A DNA stretch of 64,000 nucleotides from assembly GCA_003281365.1 (NCBI GenBank), contig QCCF01000006.1:23767-87766 (forward strand), read 5' to 3'. The stretch comes from Prochlorococcus sp. AG-347-K18. Its GTDB lineage: Bacteria; Cyanobacteriota; Cyanobacteriia; PCC-6307; Cyanobiaceae. Of this stretch, positions 8,848 through 19,017 are shown piece after piece. The position numbers were made by a program, and so were the translations under genes. The notes beneath the pieces were generated by a model. It was not told where the DNA came from, did not search any database, and worked only from the letters and a program-made list of their open reading frames with translations. Every line of letters begins with the position of its first letter. Within the stretch, counting starts at the first letter, position 1.

Positions 8848-11292
8848 ATGGATAAGAACAAATTCACTTCTATCTCTCTACAAGAAGAAATGCAACGTTC
8901 TTATTTGGAATATGCAATGAGTGTAATAGTTGGTCGTGCTCTTCCTGATGCGAGGGATGGCCTTAAACCTGTCCAGAGAAGAATATTATTTGCTATGTAT
9001 GAATTAGGTTTAACACCGGATAGACCGTTCAGAAAATGTGCGAGAGTGGTTGGTGATGTACTGGGCAAGTATCATCCTCATGGAGATCAAGCAGTATATG
9101 ATGCATTAGTAAGGTTAGTACAAAATTTTTCAACTAAATATCCGACTCTTGATGGACATGGAAATTTTGGATCAGTAGATAATGATCCACCAGCAGCAAT
9201 GAGATACACTGAGACAAGATTAGCACCAATAGCTCACAAAGCTTTTCTTGAAGAAATTGGATCAGAAACCGTAAATTTTTCCAATAATTTTGATGGTTCT
9301 CAAAAAGAACCAGACATTCTTCCCGCTCAACTTCCATTTTTACTATTAAATGGATCATCAGGAATTGCTGTTGGTATGGCCACTAATATTCCTCCTCACA
9401 ACCTTGGCGAAATAATAGATGGTTTGGTTGCATTAATAAAAAATAAAGATATTAGTGATAGAAAACTTTCTAACATTATAAAAGGGCCAGACTTTCCCAC
9501 AGGCGGAGAATTAATTTACAGTCGATCTATAGCTGAACTTTATGAAACAGGAAAAGGATCAGTTACGATCAGAGGCGTTATAAAAAAAGAAGAATTAAAT
9601 TTTGGTAAAGGGAAACATAAAAGAAATGCCTTAATAATTACAGAACTTCCTTATCAAATAAGTAAAGCAGGGTGGATAGAAAAATTAGCAGATCTAGTTA
9701 ATGCAGGCAAAATTAACGGAATCTCTGATATTAGAGATGAAAGTGATAGAGATGGAATGCGAATTCTAATAGAATTGAAAAAAGATTCTAATGCTGAAAT
9801 TGTAATTTCTAATTTATACAAAAAGACAACTCTTCAAACAAACTTTGGAGCAATATTTTTAGCTTTAATTAATGGCAAGCCAGTACAACTAAACCTGAAA
9901 CAATATCTAAATTACTTTCTAGAATTTAGAGAAGAAACAATTAAAAAGAGAACTAATTATTTCCTAAAAAACACTCTTGAAAAATTAGAAATCTTAGAGG
10001 GGTTATCTAGAGCAACAAAAAACATTAAAAGAGTTATTGAAATTCTTCAAAACTCAGAAAATTCTCTAGAAGCTAAATCAAAATTAATTAATAATTTTTT
10101 CTTAAGTGAAAAACAAGCAAGTTCTGTTTTGGACATGCCACTAAAAAAATTAACAAATCTAGAAAGAAATCAAATAGATGATGATATTAAAAAATTAAAA
10201 GATAAAAGAAATTATTATCAAAAATTATTAAATGAAAGAAAATTATTACTTGAATTACTAGTAGAAGAATTATTAATATTGAAAAAAAATTATAATGTTA
10301 AAAGGAAAACAAAGGTTCTTGTAAATATTGATCACGATGAAGAATTAGAGACTCTTAATAATCAAATATTGGATGATTTTATAAACAAAAAAACAAAATT
10401 ATATATTGACAATAGGTTATATTTGAGGAAAATGATTTTTGGTAACTACAAGAAATCATTTGAAGATGCAGATAAAATTATAGATAATAGAAATATTCAA
10501 AAATTTATTTGTAATATTGAGAAAAATATAAAGATTATTGGAATCACTTTCACCGGAAGAGTTTTTCATATTGACTGGGAGTCAAATATTAATAATGACT
10601 ATAAATTAGATAATAAAATTCTAGGAAATATAGATCCTAATGAAATTATAAATTTTCATTCAATTAAAAAGGGAATAAATAATTACTTATGTATCTTGAC
10701 TTCAGAGGGAAGATTTAAAAAAGTGTTGTTTGATGAAGATATGATTAAAAGTAATAGATCTTTTGCAATTACAAAATTAAAAAATAATATAAAAATTATT
10801 GATTCATTCATTTCTAGTAATGAAGAAAAAAATTTGATAATTTTAACCTCTATAGGGAGAATTTTTAAATTTAATTTATCAAATCAATTTTTAAGTCCAA
10901 CGACTAAACAATCTCAAGGGTTTTTGCTTACAAAACTTCTACCTACTGAAAAAATCGTTTCTTGTTGTCCATTTGAAAATGGAAAAAATATTTATTTAGT
11001 GTCTAAACAAGGAAAAATCTTTTACTTAAATAGTAATGAGATATATTACTCCAATGAATACAGTTTGGGATATATAAATGAGAAAATCCAACTTAAAAAC
11101 GATGACTTCCTAAAAATATTACCAAATAACCACTTTATTGATATTGAAACTAATAAAAATAAATCTGCAAGATTAAATTGTGAGCAATTAAATTTCAAAT
11201 CCAATAAAACAAATTACTTAATTGATTTTTTAAAGTTAGAAACAGATGAATATCTTGAAAACTGTTTTAGACTAAAAAACTTTCTTGACTAA
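8848..11292 (+). CDS. type IIA DNA topoisomerase subunit A (GyrA/ParC-like)
   Basis: This is the breakage-reunion subunit of a type II topoisomerase, which acts with a GyrB/ParE partner not in the window. The N-terminal half is strongly conserved: [56 protein letters not shown] and [10 protein letters not shown], with the catalytic tyrosine at about residue 119. The C-terminal beta-pinwheel region is very Lys/Asn/Ile-rich and divergent. I see no GyrA box (QRRGGKG-like), the element needed for DNA wrapping and negative supercoiling. The 814-residue protein may therefore be a second subunit nearer ParC in activity, and the symbol is left blank. It is convergent with purF, with overlapping stop codons at 11289-11292. 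Confidence 0.9.
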   Translation: MDKNKFTSISLQEEMQRSYLEYAMSVIVGRALPDARDGLKPVQRRILFAMYELGLTPDRPFRKCARVVGDVLGKYHPHGDQAVYDALVRLVQNFSTKYPTLDGHGNFGSVDNDPPAAMRYTETRLAPIAHKAFLEEIGSETVNFSNNFDGSQKEPDILPAQLPFLLLNGSSGIAVGMATNIPPHNLGEIIDGLVALIKNKDISDRKLSNIIKGPDFPTGGELIYSRSIAELYETGKGSVTIRGVIKKEELNFGKGKHKRNALIITELPYQISKAGWIEKLADLVNAGKINGISDIRDESDRDGMRILIELKKDSNAEIVISNLYKKTTLQTNFGAIFLALINGKPVQLNLKQYLNYFLEFREETIKKRTNYFLKNTLEKLEILEGLSRATKNIKRVIEILQNSENSLEAKSKLINNFFLSEKQASSVLDMPLKKLTNLERNQIDDDIKKLKDKRNYYQKLLNERKLLLELLVEELLILKKNYNVKRKTKVLVNIDHDEELETLNNQILDDFINKKTKLYIDNRLYLRKMIFGNYKKSFEDADKIIDNRNIQKFICNIEKNIKIIGITFTGRVFHIDWESNINNDYKLDNKILGNIDPNEIINFHSIKKGINNYLCILTSEGRFKKVLFDEDMIKSNRSFAITKLKNNIKIIDSFISSNEEKNLIILTSIGRIFKFNLSNQFLSPTTKQSQGFLLTKLLPTEKIVSCCPFENGKNIYLVSKQGKIFYLNSNEIYYSNEYSLGYINEKIQLKNDDFLKILPNNHFIDIETNKNKSARLNCEQLNFKSNKTNYLIDFLKLETDEYLENCFRLKNFLD

Positions 11293-12749
11293 GATTTGTA
11301 TTCATTTTCAACCCAGCTTAAATACTCTTGATTTACAGTCCCTGTAACATAAGACCCAGTAAAACAACTCATCTCCAAATCTTTAATAGCGGAATTACCA
11401 ATTATGGATTTGCGTAAATTTTCTACACTTTGATAGACGAGATTATCAATTTCAAGTTGATCTGCAATTTGACTTATTGTTTTATTGTAAGCTATTAATT
11501 CGTCTCTATTTGGCATATTAATTCCATAAACATGCGGAAAGCGAACAGGCGGTGCTGCTGATGTAAAAAAGACTTTATTTGCTCCTGCATCTTTTGCCAT
11601 CTGAACAATTTCTTTTGAAGTTGTACCTCTTACTATTGAATCATCGACAATTAATACATTTTTATCTTTAAACTCTGCACTCATAGCATTTAATTTTTGT
11701 CTTACAGATTTCTTACGTTTTTGCTGACCAGGCATAATGAATGTTCTTCCAACATATCTATTTTTAAAAAAACCTTCTCTATACTCTATACCTAACTGTC
11801 GTGCAACTTGCATAGCGGCAGGACGAGAAGAATCAGGAATAGGCATTACAACATCAATATCTCCTGTATTTACTTGTTCTTTTATTGTTTCCGCCAAATA
11901 ATCCCCCATTTTTAAACGAGCTTTATACACAGAAATCCCATTCATTATTGAATCTGGCCTTGCTAAATAAACATATTCAAAAGCACAGGGAAATAACATT
12001 GGATCTTCAGAACATTGTTTAGAAAAAAACTCGCCATTAAGATTTATAAATATAGCTTCTCCAGGTTCAACATCTCTCACTACTTGATAATCATTATTCT
12101 CTAGTACTAGAGATTCACTAGCAACCATCCACTCTTCTCTTTTAGTGTTTAATGAAAGTCTTTTCCCTATTACTAGAGGTCTAATACCAAAAGGATCTCT
12201 GAATGCTAATAAACCATGTCCAGAAATCAATGCAATTGATGCATAAGATCCCTGAATTCTTTTATGCAGAGATTTGACAGAATCAAAAATGATATCTGGT
12301 TCCAATTTTTGATTCTGAACTTGTTCTTGCAATTCTGTAGCAAATACATTTAGCAACATTTCAGTATCACTTGAAGAATTAGTGTGTCTCTTATCAATAT
12401 TAAATAATTGTTTTTCTAAATCTCTAGTATTAGTCAAATTGCCATTATGTATTAAAACAATGCCGTAAGGTGCATTGACATAAAACGGCTGAGCTTCTTC
12501 AACACTTTCTGCTGAACCCTTTGTTGCATATCTAACATGACCCAATCCAATTTTGCCAATCAAATTCCTCATGTCTCTAGTTCTATAAGCAGTATTAACT
12601 TGACCTTTAGACTTGTGTATATGAAAAATAGTATTTTCCATAGTAGCAATGCCTGTTGAGTCTTGACCTCTATGCTGTAAAAGTAAAAGACTATCGTAAA
12701 TTTGTTGATTTACATCTTCTGATGAAACAATTCCAACTATTCCGCACAT
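11289..12749 (-). CDS. purF: amidophosphoribosyltransferase
   Basis: PurF makes 5-phosphoribosylamine from PRPP and glutamine, the first committed step of purine synthesis. The 486-residue protein starts [10 protein letters not shown], so Cys2 is exposed as the N-terminal nucleophile of the glutaminase domain. [13 protein letters not shown] and [12 protein letters not shown] follow. The C-terminal phosphoribosyltransferase domain has [19 protein letters not shown] (PRPP loop, about 366-384) and [24 protein letters not shown], close to B. subtilis-type PurF. purL is 47 bp upstream on the same strand, forming a purL-purF unit behind dnaN. Confidence 0.98.
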   Translation of the reverse strand: MCGIVGIVSSEDVNQQIYDSLLLLQHRGQDSTGIATMENTIFHIHKSKGQVNTAYRTRDMRNLIGKIGLGHVRYATKGSAESVEEAQPFYVNAPYGIVLIHNGNLTNTRDLEKQLFNIDKRHTNSSSDTEMLLNVFATELQEQVQNQKLEPDIIFDSVKSLHKRIQGSYASIALISGHGLLAFRDPFGIRPLVIGKRLSLNTKREEWMVASESLVLENNDYQVVRDVEPGEAIFINLNGEFFSKQCSEDPMLFPCAFEYVYLARPDSIMNGISVYKARLKMGDYLAETIKEQVNTGDIDVVMPIPDSSRPAAMQVARQLGIEYREGFFKNRYVGRTFIMPGQQKRKKSVRQKLNAMSAEFKDKNVLIVDDSIVRGTTSKEIVQMAKDAGANKVFFTSAAPPVRFPHVYGINMPNRDELIAYNKTISQIADQLEIDNLVYQSVENLRKSIIGNSAIKDLEMSCFTGSYVTGTVNQEYLSWVENEYKS

Positions 12750-12796
12750 AACCTAATTTCTTAAAAATTTTGAAAGTTGAAAATATTCTTTCATTT

Positions 12797-15136
12797 TTAG
12801 AGATAACCTGAAATACTATTATTAAATTTTTCGGTTAATTCCTCAACCCTAATATTGCAAATATTTTTTTTCTGAATTGTTATCTCGAGAGTCTCACTAG
12901 AAACATAACCAATTTTTTTTAAGTAAACACTACTTTTGGCATTTAATTGAGTTTTCTTTAGATAATCAAGCCATTCTTTTTCTTTCTTATTATCTATCGA
13001 AAAAATTATTCTAGAACCACCTTCTGCAAACAATAAATTGTCATCTCTATTGAGATTTTTATTTAATTCTATCGTTGCACCTTTTGAAGACAAAATACAA
13101 CACTCTGATAAAGCTATAGCTAACCCACCATCACTTATATCGTGAGAAGAAACTACGAAATTATTTAAAATCGCATTTCGTAAAAAACTTTGGCAAAACT
13201 TTTCATCAAGCAAATCTATTTTTGGTGGCCGACCTGTAATTTCTCCGTGAAAATACTCCAAATAAGAAGTGGCTGCCAATGATATTTCTGAATTATAAGA
13301 ACCAATTAACCAGATTTGATCATTAATATTTTTCCATTCACTACTTATAGCTTTTTGAACATTATCTATCTTCCCAACCATTCCTATAACTGGAGTGGGA
13401 TTTATAGGGGTAATTTCATTATCTTTACTTTTTGATTCATTATATAGTGAAACATTTCCACCTGTAACAGGGGTTTCTAACATTTTACAGGCTTCGGAAA
13501 TTCCATCGCAAGAAGAAGAAAGTTGCCAATATCCTATTTCTGTCTCAGGAGAAGGGAAATTTAAGTTATTTGTGATAGCCAAAGGTTCAGCACCAACACA
13601 ACTAACGTTTCTAGCTGACTCAGCAACTGCAGCTATTGTTCCTCTAAAAGGATCAAGATACACCCATCTACTATTACAATCAACTGAAGCAGCAACTCCA
13701 GCGAACACTTTATTTTTATTTTTTTCATTTTGTTCCCTTAATCTTATTACAGCTGCATCTGATTCTCCTGGCTTAAAAATTGTATTTGACTGAACTTGAG
13801 AGTCATACTGTTTATAAATCCATCTCTTAGAAGCTATAGAAGGATTAGAAAGAAGTTTTAAAATAATTTGAGAATAAGAAAAATGCTTTTTTTCTTTTAG
13901 TGAAAGTATTTTTTGGTTATTAATTTCAGGTAAATTACTTTCTTTCCACTCCCATTTCTTTAATAAATAATCAGGTGGATTATTTAATATATTATGAACA
14001 TTCACAGGAGTATCATCAGATAAAGCAGAGGTAGGGATTTGAGCAACAATTTTTCCATTATGAGAGATAATGACCTCATTCTTTTCTATAACTTCACCAA
14101 TGACATTTGCGTATAATCCCCATTTATTAAATTTTTTTATGAGATTATTAATTTTTTCTTTCTTAACAACAAACAACATTCTCTCTTGCGATTCAGATAA
14201 TAAATATTGATAAGAAGACATATTATCTTCTCTAGATGGAACTAAATCTAAATCAATAGATATCCCTAACTTTCCATTTGCAGCCATTTCCGCACTACTA
14301 CAAGTTAAGCCTGCTGCTCCCATATCTTGAGCTGCGATTACATCTCCTGTTTTGAAAGCATCTAAACAGGCTTCAATCAAACTTTTCTCAATAAATGGAT
14401 CACCTACTTGAACTGCAGGCCTATCATCTAAAGAAGCTGAAGTTAATTCTGAACTTGCGAAGCTAGCCCCACCAACACCGTCTCTTCCAGTTGTATTCCC
14501 AACATATAATACTGGTGAGCCTACATTTTCAGCTCCAGAACAAACGATTTCATCAGTCTCTAAAAGTCCTAAAGCCATAACATTAACTAAAGGATTTCCA
14601 GAATAACTATCATCAAAATCAATTTCACCACCAATAGTTGGCACACCTACACAATTTCCATAATGTGCAATACCGGATACAACTCCTCGAAGCAAATCGA
14701 CATTTGAGGTTTTTTCAAGGTTTCCAAATCTCAAAGAATTCAATACTGCAATTGGCCTTGCTCCCATCGTAAAAATATCTCTTAATATTCCTCCTACACC
14801 TGTTGCTGCCCCTTGAAAAGGTTCAATTGCAGAAGGATGATTATGGCTTTCTATTTTAAAAACAAGTTTTTGATTATTTCCCACATTAATGACACCAGCA
14901 TTTTCACCAGGACCAACTAAAACACTTTTTCCTTTGGTTGGAAACTTAGAAAGTAGTGGTTTTGAATTTCTATAACAACAATGTTCAGACCACATAACAC
15001 CAAACATTCCTAATTCAGTCCTATTAGGTCTTCTATTTAATCTTTTACAAATTTCTTCATAATCATTAAATGTTAAATTTTCAACTTTAAGAACTTCATG
15101 AAGATCATATAGATCATTATTTTCTAAATTTATCAT
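12797..15136 (-). CDS. purL: phosphoribosylformylglycinamidine synthase subunit PurL
   Basis: PurL is the ATP-dependent synthetase subunit that converts FGAR to FGAM, with ammonia supplied by PurQ and the complex stabilised by PurS. The 779-residue length is that of the small, three-subunit type. Motifs are [63 protein letters not shown] split by the substrate-binding loop, and [18 protein letters not shown] near the C-terminus. It lies 3 bp from the PRC-barrel gene and upstream of purF. This dnaN-PRC-purL-purF order is conserved in marine picocyanobacteria as I recall them. Confidence 0.98.
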   Translation of the reverse strand: MINLENNDLYDLHEVLKVENLTFNDYEEICKRLNRRPNRTELGMFGVMWSEHCCYRNSKPLLSKFPTKGKSVLVGPGENAGVINVGNNQKLVFKIESHNHPSAIEPFQGAATGVGGILRDIFTMGARPIAVLNSLRFGNLEKTSNVDLLRGVVSGIAHYGNCVGVPTIGGEIDFDDSYSGNPLVNVMALGLLETDEIVCSGAENVGSPVLYVGNTTGRDGVGGASFASSELTSASLDDRPAVQVGDPFIEKSLIEACLDAFKTGDVIAAQDMGAAGLTCSSAEMAANGKLGISIDLDLVPSREDNMSSYQYLLSESQERMLFVVKKEKINNLIKKFNKWGLYANVIGEVIEKNEVIISHNGKIVAQIPTSALSDDTPVNVHNILNNPPDYLLKKWEWKESNLPEINNQKILSLKEKKHFSYSQIILKLLSNPSIASKRWIYKQYDSQVQSNTIFKPGESDAAVIRLREQNEKNKNKVFAGVAASVDCNSRWVYLDPFRGTIAAVAESARNVSCVGAEPLAITNNLNFPSPETEIGYWQLSSSCDGISEACKMLETPVTGGNVSLYNESKSKDNEITPINPTPVIGMVGKIDNVQKAISSEWKNINDQIWLIGSYNSEISLAATSYLEYFHGEITGRPPKIDLLDEKFCQSFLRNAILNNFVVSSHDISDGGLAIALSECCILSSKGATIELNKNLNRDDNLLFAEGGSRIIFSIDNKKEKEWLDYLKKTQLNAKSSVYLKKIGYVSSETLEITIQKKNICNIRVEELTEKFNNSISGYL

Positions 15137-15139
15137 TAT

Positions 15140-15847
15140 TTAAATCCAAGGGTCATCTTCTCTTTTTTCCTTAAAAGATCTTGATGTTCTTTCATTATTA
15201 TAAAAACTTTCTTGTTTAAAATCTAAATTTTGGTTTATATCTTCATCTTCTTCAAGCCAATCTTCTAATCTATTTGCAGCTATATTTTTCATATCATCAA
15301 ATCTATTAATGATTTTTTTTCCTTTTTGCAAAAATTCATGCTTTATACTCGATTTAATTAACGTTAAATCATCTAAAGAATTACTTTCACAAAAAACTAA
15401 TCCAGGCTGTTGATCATTAATATTATTAATATTTAATCTCCATCTACTAGATCCAGGTATCTTAGGGTTCGCTCTAGAAACTAAATAATATTTAATTTGA
15501 CCAGTTTTCATGTCAAATAGAAAATCCGCTAAGACTCCTATTTTTGAACCCTTTCTATTTATCAAATTAGCTTCTATTAAATTTGGAAATCTATTTAAAG
15601 TTGCCAAATCAGAAATCGCGGGATCTCCCTTTACGTAAATTTCATTATCTATTATTTGGGAAATTTGATTTAATCTCCAAACATTACGTTTTAGATCAAA
15701 GTTTGAAGGACGAGAGTACCAGCCTAAGATCCTATGAACCGGAGGGTGCATCCAAACATTTTCACCACTTCCGTAATTAAGAGCCATATTACCCTTAACA
15801 TTATAATTTAGTAATTCACTTAAAAAAATTTCTTTAGGGAGTCTCAA
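15140..15847 (-). CDS. PRC-barrel domain protein encoded between dnaN and purL
   Basis: A 235-residue protein with what look like two PRC-barrel-type beta domains. One covers about residues 1-75 and the other about 80-140, with RKGSKIGVLADFLFDMKTGQIKYYLVSR as the clearest signature. Its acidic, probably disordered tail ends REDDPWI. PRC barrels occur in RimM (ribosome maturation) and photosynthetic reaction-centre subunit H, and as small partner-binding modules. The exact role here is unknown. It is separated from dnaN by 1 bp and from purL by 3 bp, so it is certainly co-transcribed. The tail resembles, only loosely, the acidic C-terminal tips that bind replication proteins. Confidence 0.85.
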   Translation of the reverse strand: MRLPKEIFLSELLNYNVKGNMALNYGSGENVWMHPPVHRILGWYSRPSNFDLKRNVWRLNQISQIIDNEIYVKGDPAISDLATLNRFPNLIEANLINRKGSKIGVLADFLFDMKTGQIKYYLVSRANPKIPGSSRWRLNINNINDQQPGLVFCESNSLDDLTLIKSSIKHEFLQKGKKIINRFDDMKNIAANRLEDWLEEDEDINQNLDFKQESFYNNERTSRSFKEKREDDPWI

Positions 15848-15848
15848 C

Positions 15849-17006
15849 TTAAGAACGAACCTGAACAGGCATAACTAAATAAGTAAAAGAATTAAAATTA
15901 TCTTCTGGAACAAAAACAGCTGGGGTAGTTGAAAGATTACACTTTAAAAGTACATTTTCAGAAGAAATAACTTTTAAACCTTCTAAAAGGTATCTCACAT
16001 TAAAAGCAATATCAAAATCTTCTCCAGAAGAAGACACAGGTACTGATTCATTTGCATTTCCAATATCTTGTGCATCAGCGCTTATTGAAGCTAACTCTGT
16101 ATCATCCAATTTAATCTTGACAACACTACTTTGCTGATCAGCTAATACAGCAATTCTTTCTAATGAGTCAATCAATTTTTTAGTATTAAAATTAAAAATT
16201 TTAGAAAAATTATCAGGTATTAATTGTGAGTAATTTGGATATGTTCCTTCCAGAGTTCTTGTTGTAATTATTTGATTTGAAGAAATAAAAACTACTTGTC
16301 CCTTATCATAAAAAAGTTTTATTGAATTTTCTGAACCTCTCAAAGAAACTAGTTTTTCAATTTCTCTTAAAGATCTTGTGGGGATAGTTACTGATAAATC
16401 ACTTTCTTGAAAAGATAAATTTTCATTATTTTTAAGGTGTTCTTCATTACCAATTAGAGCAACAGCCAATCTATGTCCATCTGTTGAAGCAGACTCTAAA
16501 TAATTTTGTTTAAAAGTAAAATTGACTCCTGTAAGTAATTGCTTTGAATCATCATTACTACTTGCAAAAATAGTTGATTTTAAAGCTTTTAAAAATGAAC
16601 TAGGCTCAATATTTATAGAGGTGCCACTTTCAACAAATGGTAACTTAGGATAATCATCAGAAGGAATACCCTTGATATTAAAAGAACCTCTATCACTTTT
16701 TATTAAAATATTATCTGAATTTTCATCCACTTCCAAAGAGACAGGCGTTTCATTAGGTAATTTATTTACTATTTCAGATAAAAGTTTGGAAGGTATAGTA
16801 ATAGCTCCACTATTTTTGACAGTTCCATCGAAAGAAGTTTGAATTCCTAAATTAAGGTCAAAACCCGTCAAACTTATTTTATTCGTTCCTTGGTCAGCTG
16901 TTAAAAGTATATTCGCAAGAATTGGATGAGTTGGTCGCGAAGCAACCGCTTTATTTACTAATTGTATAGCATTATTCAATTCATTTTGATTACAAATAAT
17001 CTCCAT
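15849..17006 (-). CDS. dnaN: DNA polymerase III beta subunit (sliding clamp)
   Basis: The sliding clamp forms a dimeric ring that tethers the replicative polymerase to DNA. The 385-residue protein has three repeated clamp domains, beginning MEIICNQNELNNAIQLVNKAVASRPTHPILANILL. It includes STDGHRLAVAL and ends VMPVQVRS, equivalent to the canonical MPMR(L/V) tail that shapes the peptide-binding pocket. It is transcribed away from the putative origin at 17007-17342 and heads the dnaN-PRC-purL-purF gene string. dnaA is not adjacent, as is usual in cyanobacteria. Confidence 0.98.
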   Translation of the reverse strand: MEIICNQNELNNAIQLVNKAVASRPTHPILANILLTADQGTNKISLTGFDLNLGIQTSFDGTVKNSGAITIPSKLLSEIVNKLPNETPVSLEVDENSDNILIKSDRGSFNIKGIPSDDYPKLPFVESGTSINIEPSSFLKALKSTIFASSNDDSKQLLTGVNFTFKQNYLESASTDGHRLAVALIGNEEHLKNNENLSFQESDLSVTIPTRSLREIEKLVSLRGSENSIKLFYDKGQVVFISSNQIITTRTLEGTYPNYSQLIPDNFSKIFNFNTKKLIDSLERIAVLADQQSSVVKIKLDDTELASISADAQDIGNANESVPVSSSGEDFDIAFNVRYLLEGLKVISSENVLLKCNLSTTPAVFVPEDNFNSFTYLVMPVQVRS

Positions 17007-17059
17007 CGAAATTTAGATCCTTTTTATAAATACAATATACTTTTTTCGTAAATTAAATT

Positions 17060-17115
17060 CAATAATTTATTTTATTCTTTCTTTTAATAAAAAATAAATA
17101 AATAAATAAAAATAT
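17060..17115. other. A/T-only stretch, candidate DNA unwinding element
   Basis: Except for two isolated C bases this segment is purely A and T, with an AAAT/AATA microrepeat at about 17087-17110. It lies directly beside the TAG triplets and the tandem DnaA boxes, which is the expected position of the duplex-opening region in bacterial origins. Confidence 0.55.
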
Positions 17116-17127
17116 TAGTAGTAGTAG
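17116..17127 (+). other. DnaA-trio-like element (four TAG triplets)
   Basis: TAGTAGTAGTAG, preceded by TAT (17113-17115), runs from the A/T stretch up to a four-base spacer TTGC (17128-17131) and then the tandem DnaA boxes. Read 3' to 5' from the boxes this is GAT repeated. That is the DnaA-trio described for Bacillus subtilis and other bacteria, where a DnaA filament leaves the boxes and engages one strand. Spacing and orientation agree with that model. Confidence 0.65.
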
Positions 17128-17131
17128 TTGC

Positions 17132-17149
17132 TGTGGAAAATGTGGAAAA
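17132..17149 (-). other. two tandem DnaA boxes
   Basis: Two copies of TGTGGAAAA lie head to tail with no gap (17132-17140 and 17141-17149). Each is the complement of TTTTCCACA, the preferred cyanobacterial variant of the E. coli box TTATCCACA. They are the only perfect copies in the dnaN-thrC gap. Confidence 0.8.
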
Positions 17150-17194
17150 CATATAACAAAAACCTAATTCTTTTATTTTTTCGGATTTTTAATA

Positions 17195-17322
17195 AGTGGA
17201 AAAAAAATTTAATATGTTGAATAAATTTGAAATTTTATGACAAGACAAAAACTATTCAACAAAGTAAACATTTTATTAAGTATTTTTCAACAAATAAACT
17301 TTGGTTTTAATTGATTTCCACA
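17195..17322. other. cluster of degenerate DnaA-box-like nonamers
   Basis: Against TTTTCCACA there are one-mismatch copies at 17195-17203 (minus), 17284-17292 (plus, TTTTCAACA) and 17314-17322 (plus, ATTTCCACA). A two-mismatch inverted pair is also present: TGTTGAATA at 17215-17223 and its exact complement TATTCAACA at 17253-17261. They spread over the thrC half of the gap and could form the weaker binding sites of the origin. Confidence 0.5.
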
Positions 17323-17342
17323 GACACTAATTTTATTGGTTT

Positions 17343-18446
17343 TTAATAACCTAAAATTTTGGTTATATTTTTTAACGAAGGTTCAATATTTTTTCTAAAA
17401 ACTGCATCATTATTTTTAATAGCACAATCAGGATCTTTCAATCCATTTCCTGTAAGTACACAAACAATTGTAGATTCTTTTTGAATTCTATTTTTATTCT
17501 TAATAAGGCCAGCAACTGATGCTGCACTAGCAGGTTCACAAAAAATGCCTTCTTTGGCCAGAACTTTATAAGCATTGATTATTTCTTCGTCAGTAACTGA
17601 CTGAAAGTCTCCTTTACTTTCTTTTTTTACTATTTTTGCTTTTTCTCTATTGACAGGATTTCCAATTCTTATTGCCGTTGCAATAGTCTCAGGATTTTTG
17701 ACTATTATATTATTTACTAACGGAGCAGAACCCTCAGCTTGAAAACCCATCATAAGTGGTAATTTTATATTTCTTTTAATTTTTGAATATTCTTTAAAGC
17801 CCAACCAATAAGCAGTAATATTGCCAGCATTTCCCATTGGAATACATAGCCAGTCAGGGGAAATACCTAAATCATCTATAATCTCAAAAGCTGCTGTTTT
17901 TTGTCCTTGTATTCGATAAGGATTAACAGAATTAACAAGTTCTATTGGATGTTCAGAGGATAAATCTCTTACAATTTCTAAAGCTTTATCAAAATTGCCG
18001 TTTATAGAAATTATCTCAGCTCCATACATTAAAGCTTGTGCAAGTTTGCCTTGTGCAACAAATCCTTCAGGTATTAACACATAAGGTTTCAAACCACCTC
18101 TAGAAGCATAAGCGGCTGCAGCTGCAGAAGTATTTCCAGTACTCGCACAAATTACAGCTTCACGACCCTCTTCTTTTGCCTTGCTAATGGCCATAGTCAT
18201 TCCGCGATCTTTAAAAGATCCTGTGGGATTCAGGCCATCATACTTTAAAAAAACTTTTGTTCCATTTCCAATTAAATTGCTAATAGAGTCACTAAAAATT
18301 AATGGAGTATTTCCTTCATTTAAAGAGATAATAGGTGTTTTTTTTGTAACCGGAAGATATTGTTTGTAAGCTTCAATTAGACCTGGCCATCTTTTCTTTC
18401 TGTAATTGATACGTAGTTTATTTTTGATTTTATTTAATAACACCAT
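17343..18446 (-). CDS. thrC: threonine synthase
   Basis: ThrC is a PLP enzyme that converts O-phosphohomoserine to threonine. The 367-residue length is that of the short, plant/Bacillus-like class. Visible motifs are [30 protein letters not shown] with the PLP-binding lysine near residue 77, [18 protein letters not shown] (phosphate cup), and a late [10 protein letters not shown]. Transcription runs toward the putative origin. It is 6 bp downstream of the DUF1400-type gene. Confidence 0.96.
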   Translation of the reverse strand: MVLLNKIKNKLRINYRKKRWPGLIEAYKQYLPVTKKTPIISLNEGNTPLIFSDSISNLIGNGTKVFLKYDGLNPTGSFKDRGMTMAISKAKEEGREAVICASTGNTSAAAAAYASRGGLKPYVLIPEGFVAQGKLAQALMYGAEIISINGNFDKALEIVRDLSSEHPIELVNSVNPYRIQGQKTAAFEIIDDLGISPDWLCIPMGNAGNITAYWLGFKEYSKIKRNIKLPLMMGFQAEGSAPLVNNIIVKNPETIATAIRIGNPVNREKAKIVKKESKGDFQSVTDEEIINAYKVLAKEGIFCEPASAASVAGLIKNKNRIQKESTIVCVLTGNGLKDPDCAIKNNDAVFRKNIEPSLKNITKILGY

Positions 18447-18452
18447 AGATCT

Positions 18453-19016
18453 TTAATTTGTTTTAATTTTTTCTAGAGGAGAATTTGTAAAAAAGTCTAG
18501 TAATTCTGAGATTGATTCTACTTTATTCATAACTTTGCTTAAAGCGTTTACATCTAAAATAACAGTTTCAGTTGGATATCCTTCAAAAAAATTTATAAGA
18601 TTAATTTTTCCATTTCCCAAGACAATACCCTTTATAATGCTTGCTTTAAGCGCTAATACACCTGTCCTTTCATCAGTCGCTATGGGTGGGTGGATAATAG
18701 TTGAAAGTCTTGATAAAAAAACATTCCCTATTTCAGAGTTTACCAATTTGCTTGCAATCGTAATAGGAATCTCAAAATTTTTATTCAATACTGATCTAAT
18801 TTCATTATCTGTAGATCCAGTTGCTCTTAAAATTCTGTTTAATTTTTTTGTGGAATTACCTTTTATAGCAAATTTTTTTAATGAATTTACTTCAATTGTT
18901 CTTGAAAATATACTGTATGTAATTTTGATTTCTTCGGCAGCATTAACTTTTGAAATATTAAAAAGTAATTGTGAACTTATTAAAATAAAAAATATTCTTT
19001 TTATTAAATATTTCAT
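18453..19016 (-). CDS. secreted DUF1400-type protein
   Basis: A 187-residue protein with a clear signal peptide: MKYLIKRIFFILISSQLLF, then NISKVNA with a likely cleavage after VNA. The mature part (AEEIKITYSIFSRTIEVNSL...) resembles DUF1400, a helical module found in cyanobacteria at the N-terminus of alpha/beta hydrolases. No hydrolase domain follows here, so the protein is the module alone. The ATG at 19014-19016 is chosen over an in-frame start eight codons upstream because it begins the signal peptide and lies just after the ABC1 kinase stop. Function unknown; periplasmic or lumenal location is inferred. Confidence 0.75.
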   Translation of the reverse strand: MKYLIKRIFFILISSQLLFNISKVNAAEEIKITYSIFSRTIEVNSLKKFAIKGNSTKKLNRILRATGSTDNEIRSVLNKNFEIPITIASKLVNSEIGNVFLSRLSTIIHPPIATDERTGVLALKASIIKGIVLGNGKINLINFFEGYPTETVILDVNALSKVMNKVESISELLDFFTNSPLEKIKTN

Positions 19017-19017
19017 T

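Larger units (their letters stand above)
17007..17342. other. putative chromosomal replication origin (oriC)
   Basis: This 336-bp gene-free gap between dnaN and thrC is the largest in the window. It contains two perfect tandem cyanobacterial-type DnaA boxes, a TAG-triplet run abutting them, a long A/T stretch at about 17060-17115 suited to strand opening, and at least three near-match boxes toward thrC. In published Prochlorococcus genomes the coordinate origin is placed next to dnaN. The two flanking genes point the same way (minus strand), so no convergent terminators are expected. The dnaN promoter must also lie here. The assignment is inference from motif content and context. Confidence 0.82.

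Noticed and set aside
13395..13793. 132-codon plus-strand frame opposite purL
   Set aside because: It lies wholly against conserved purL sequence and resembles no family.
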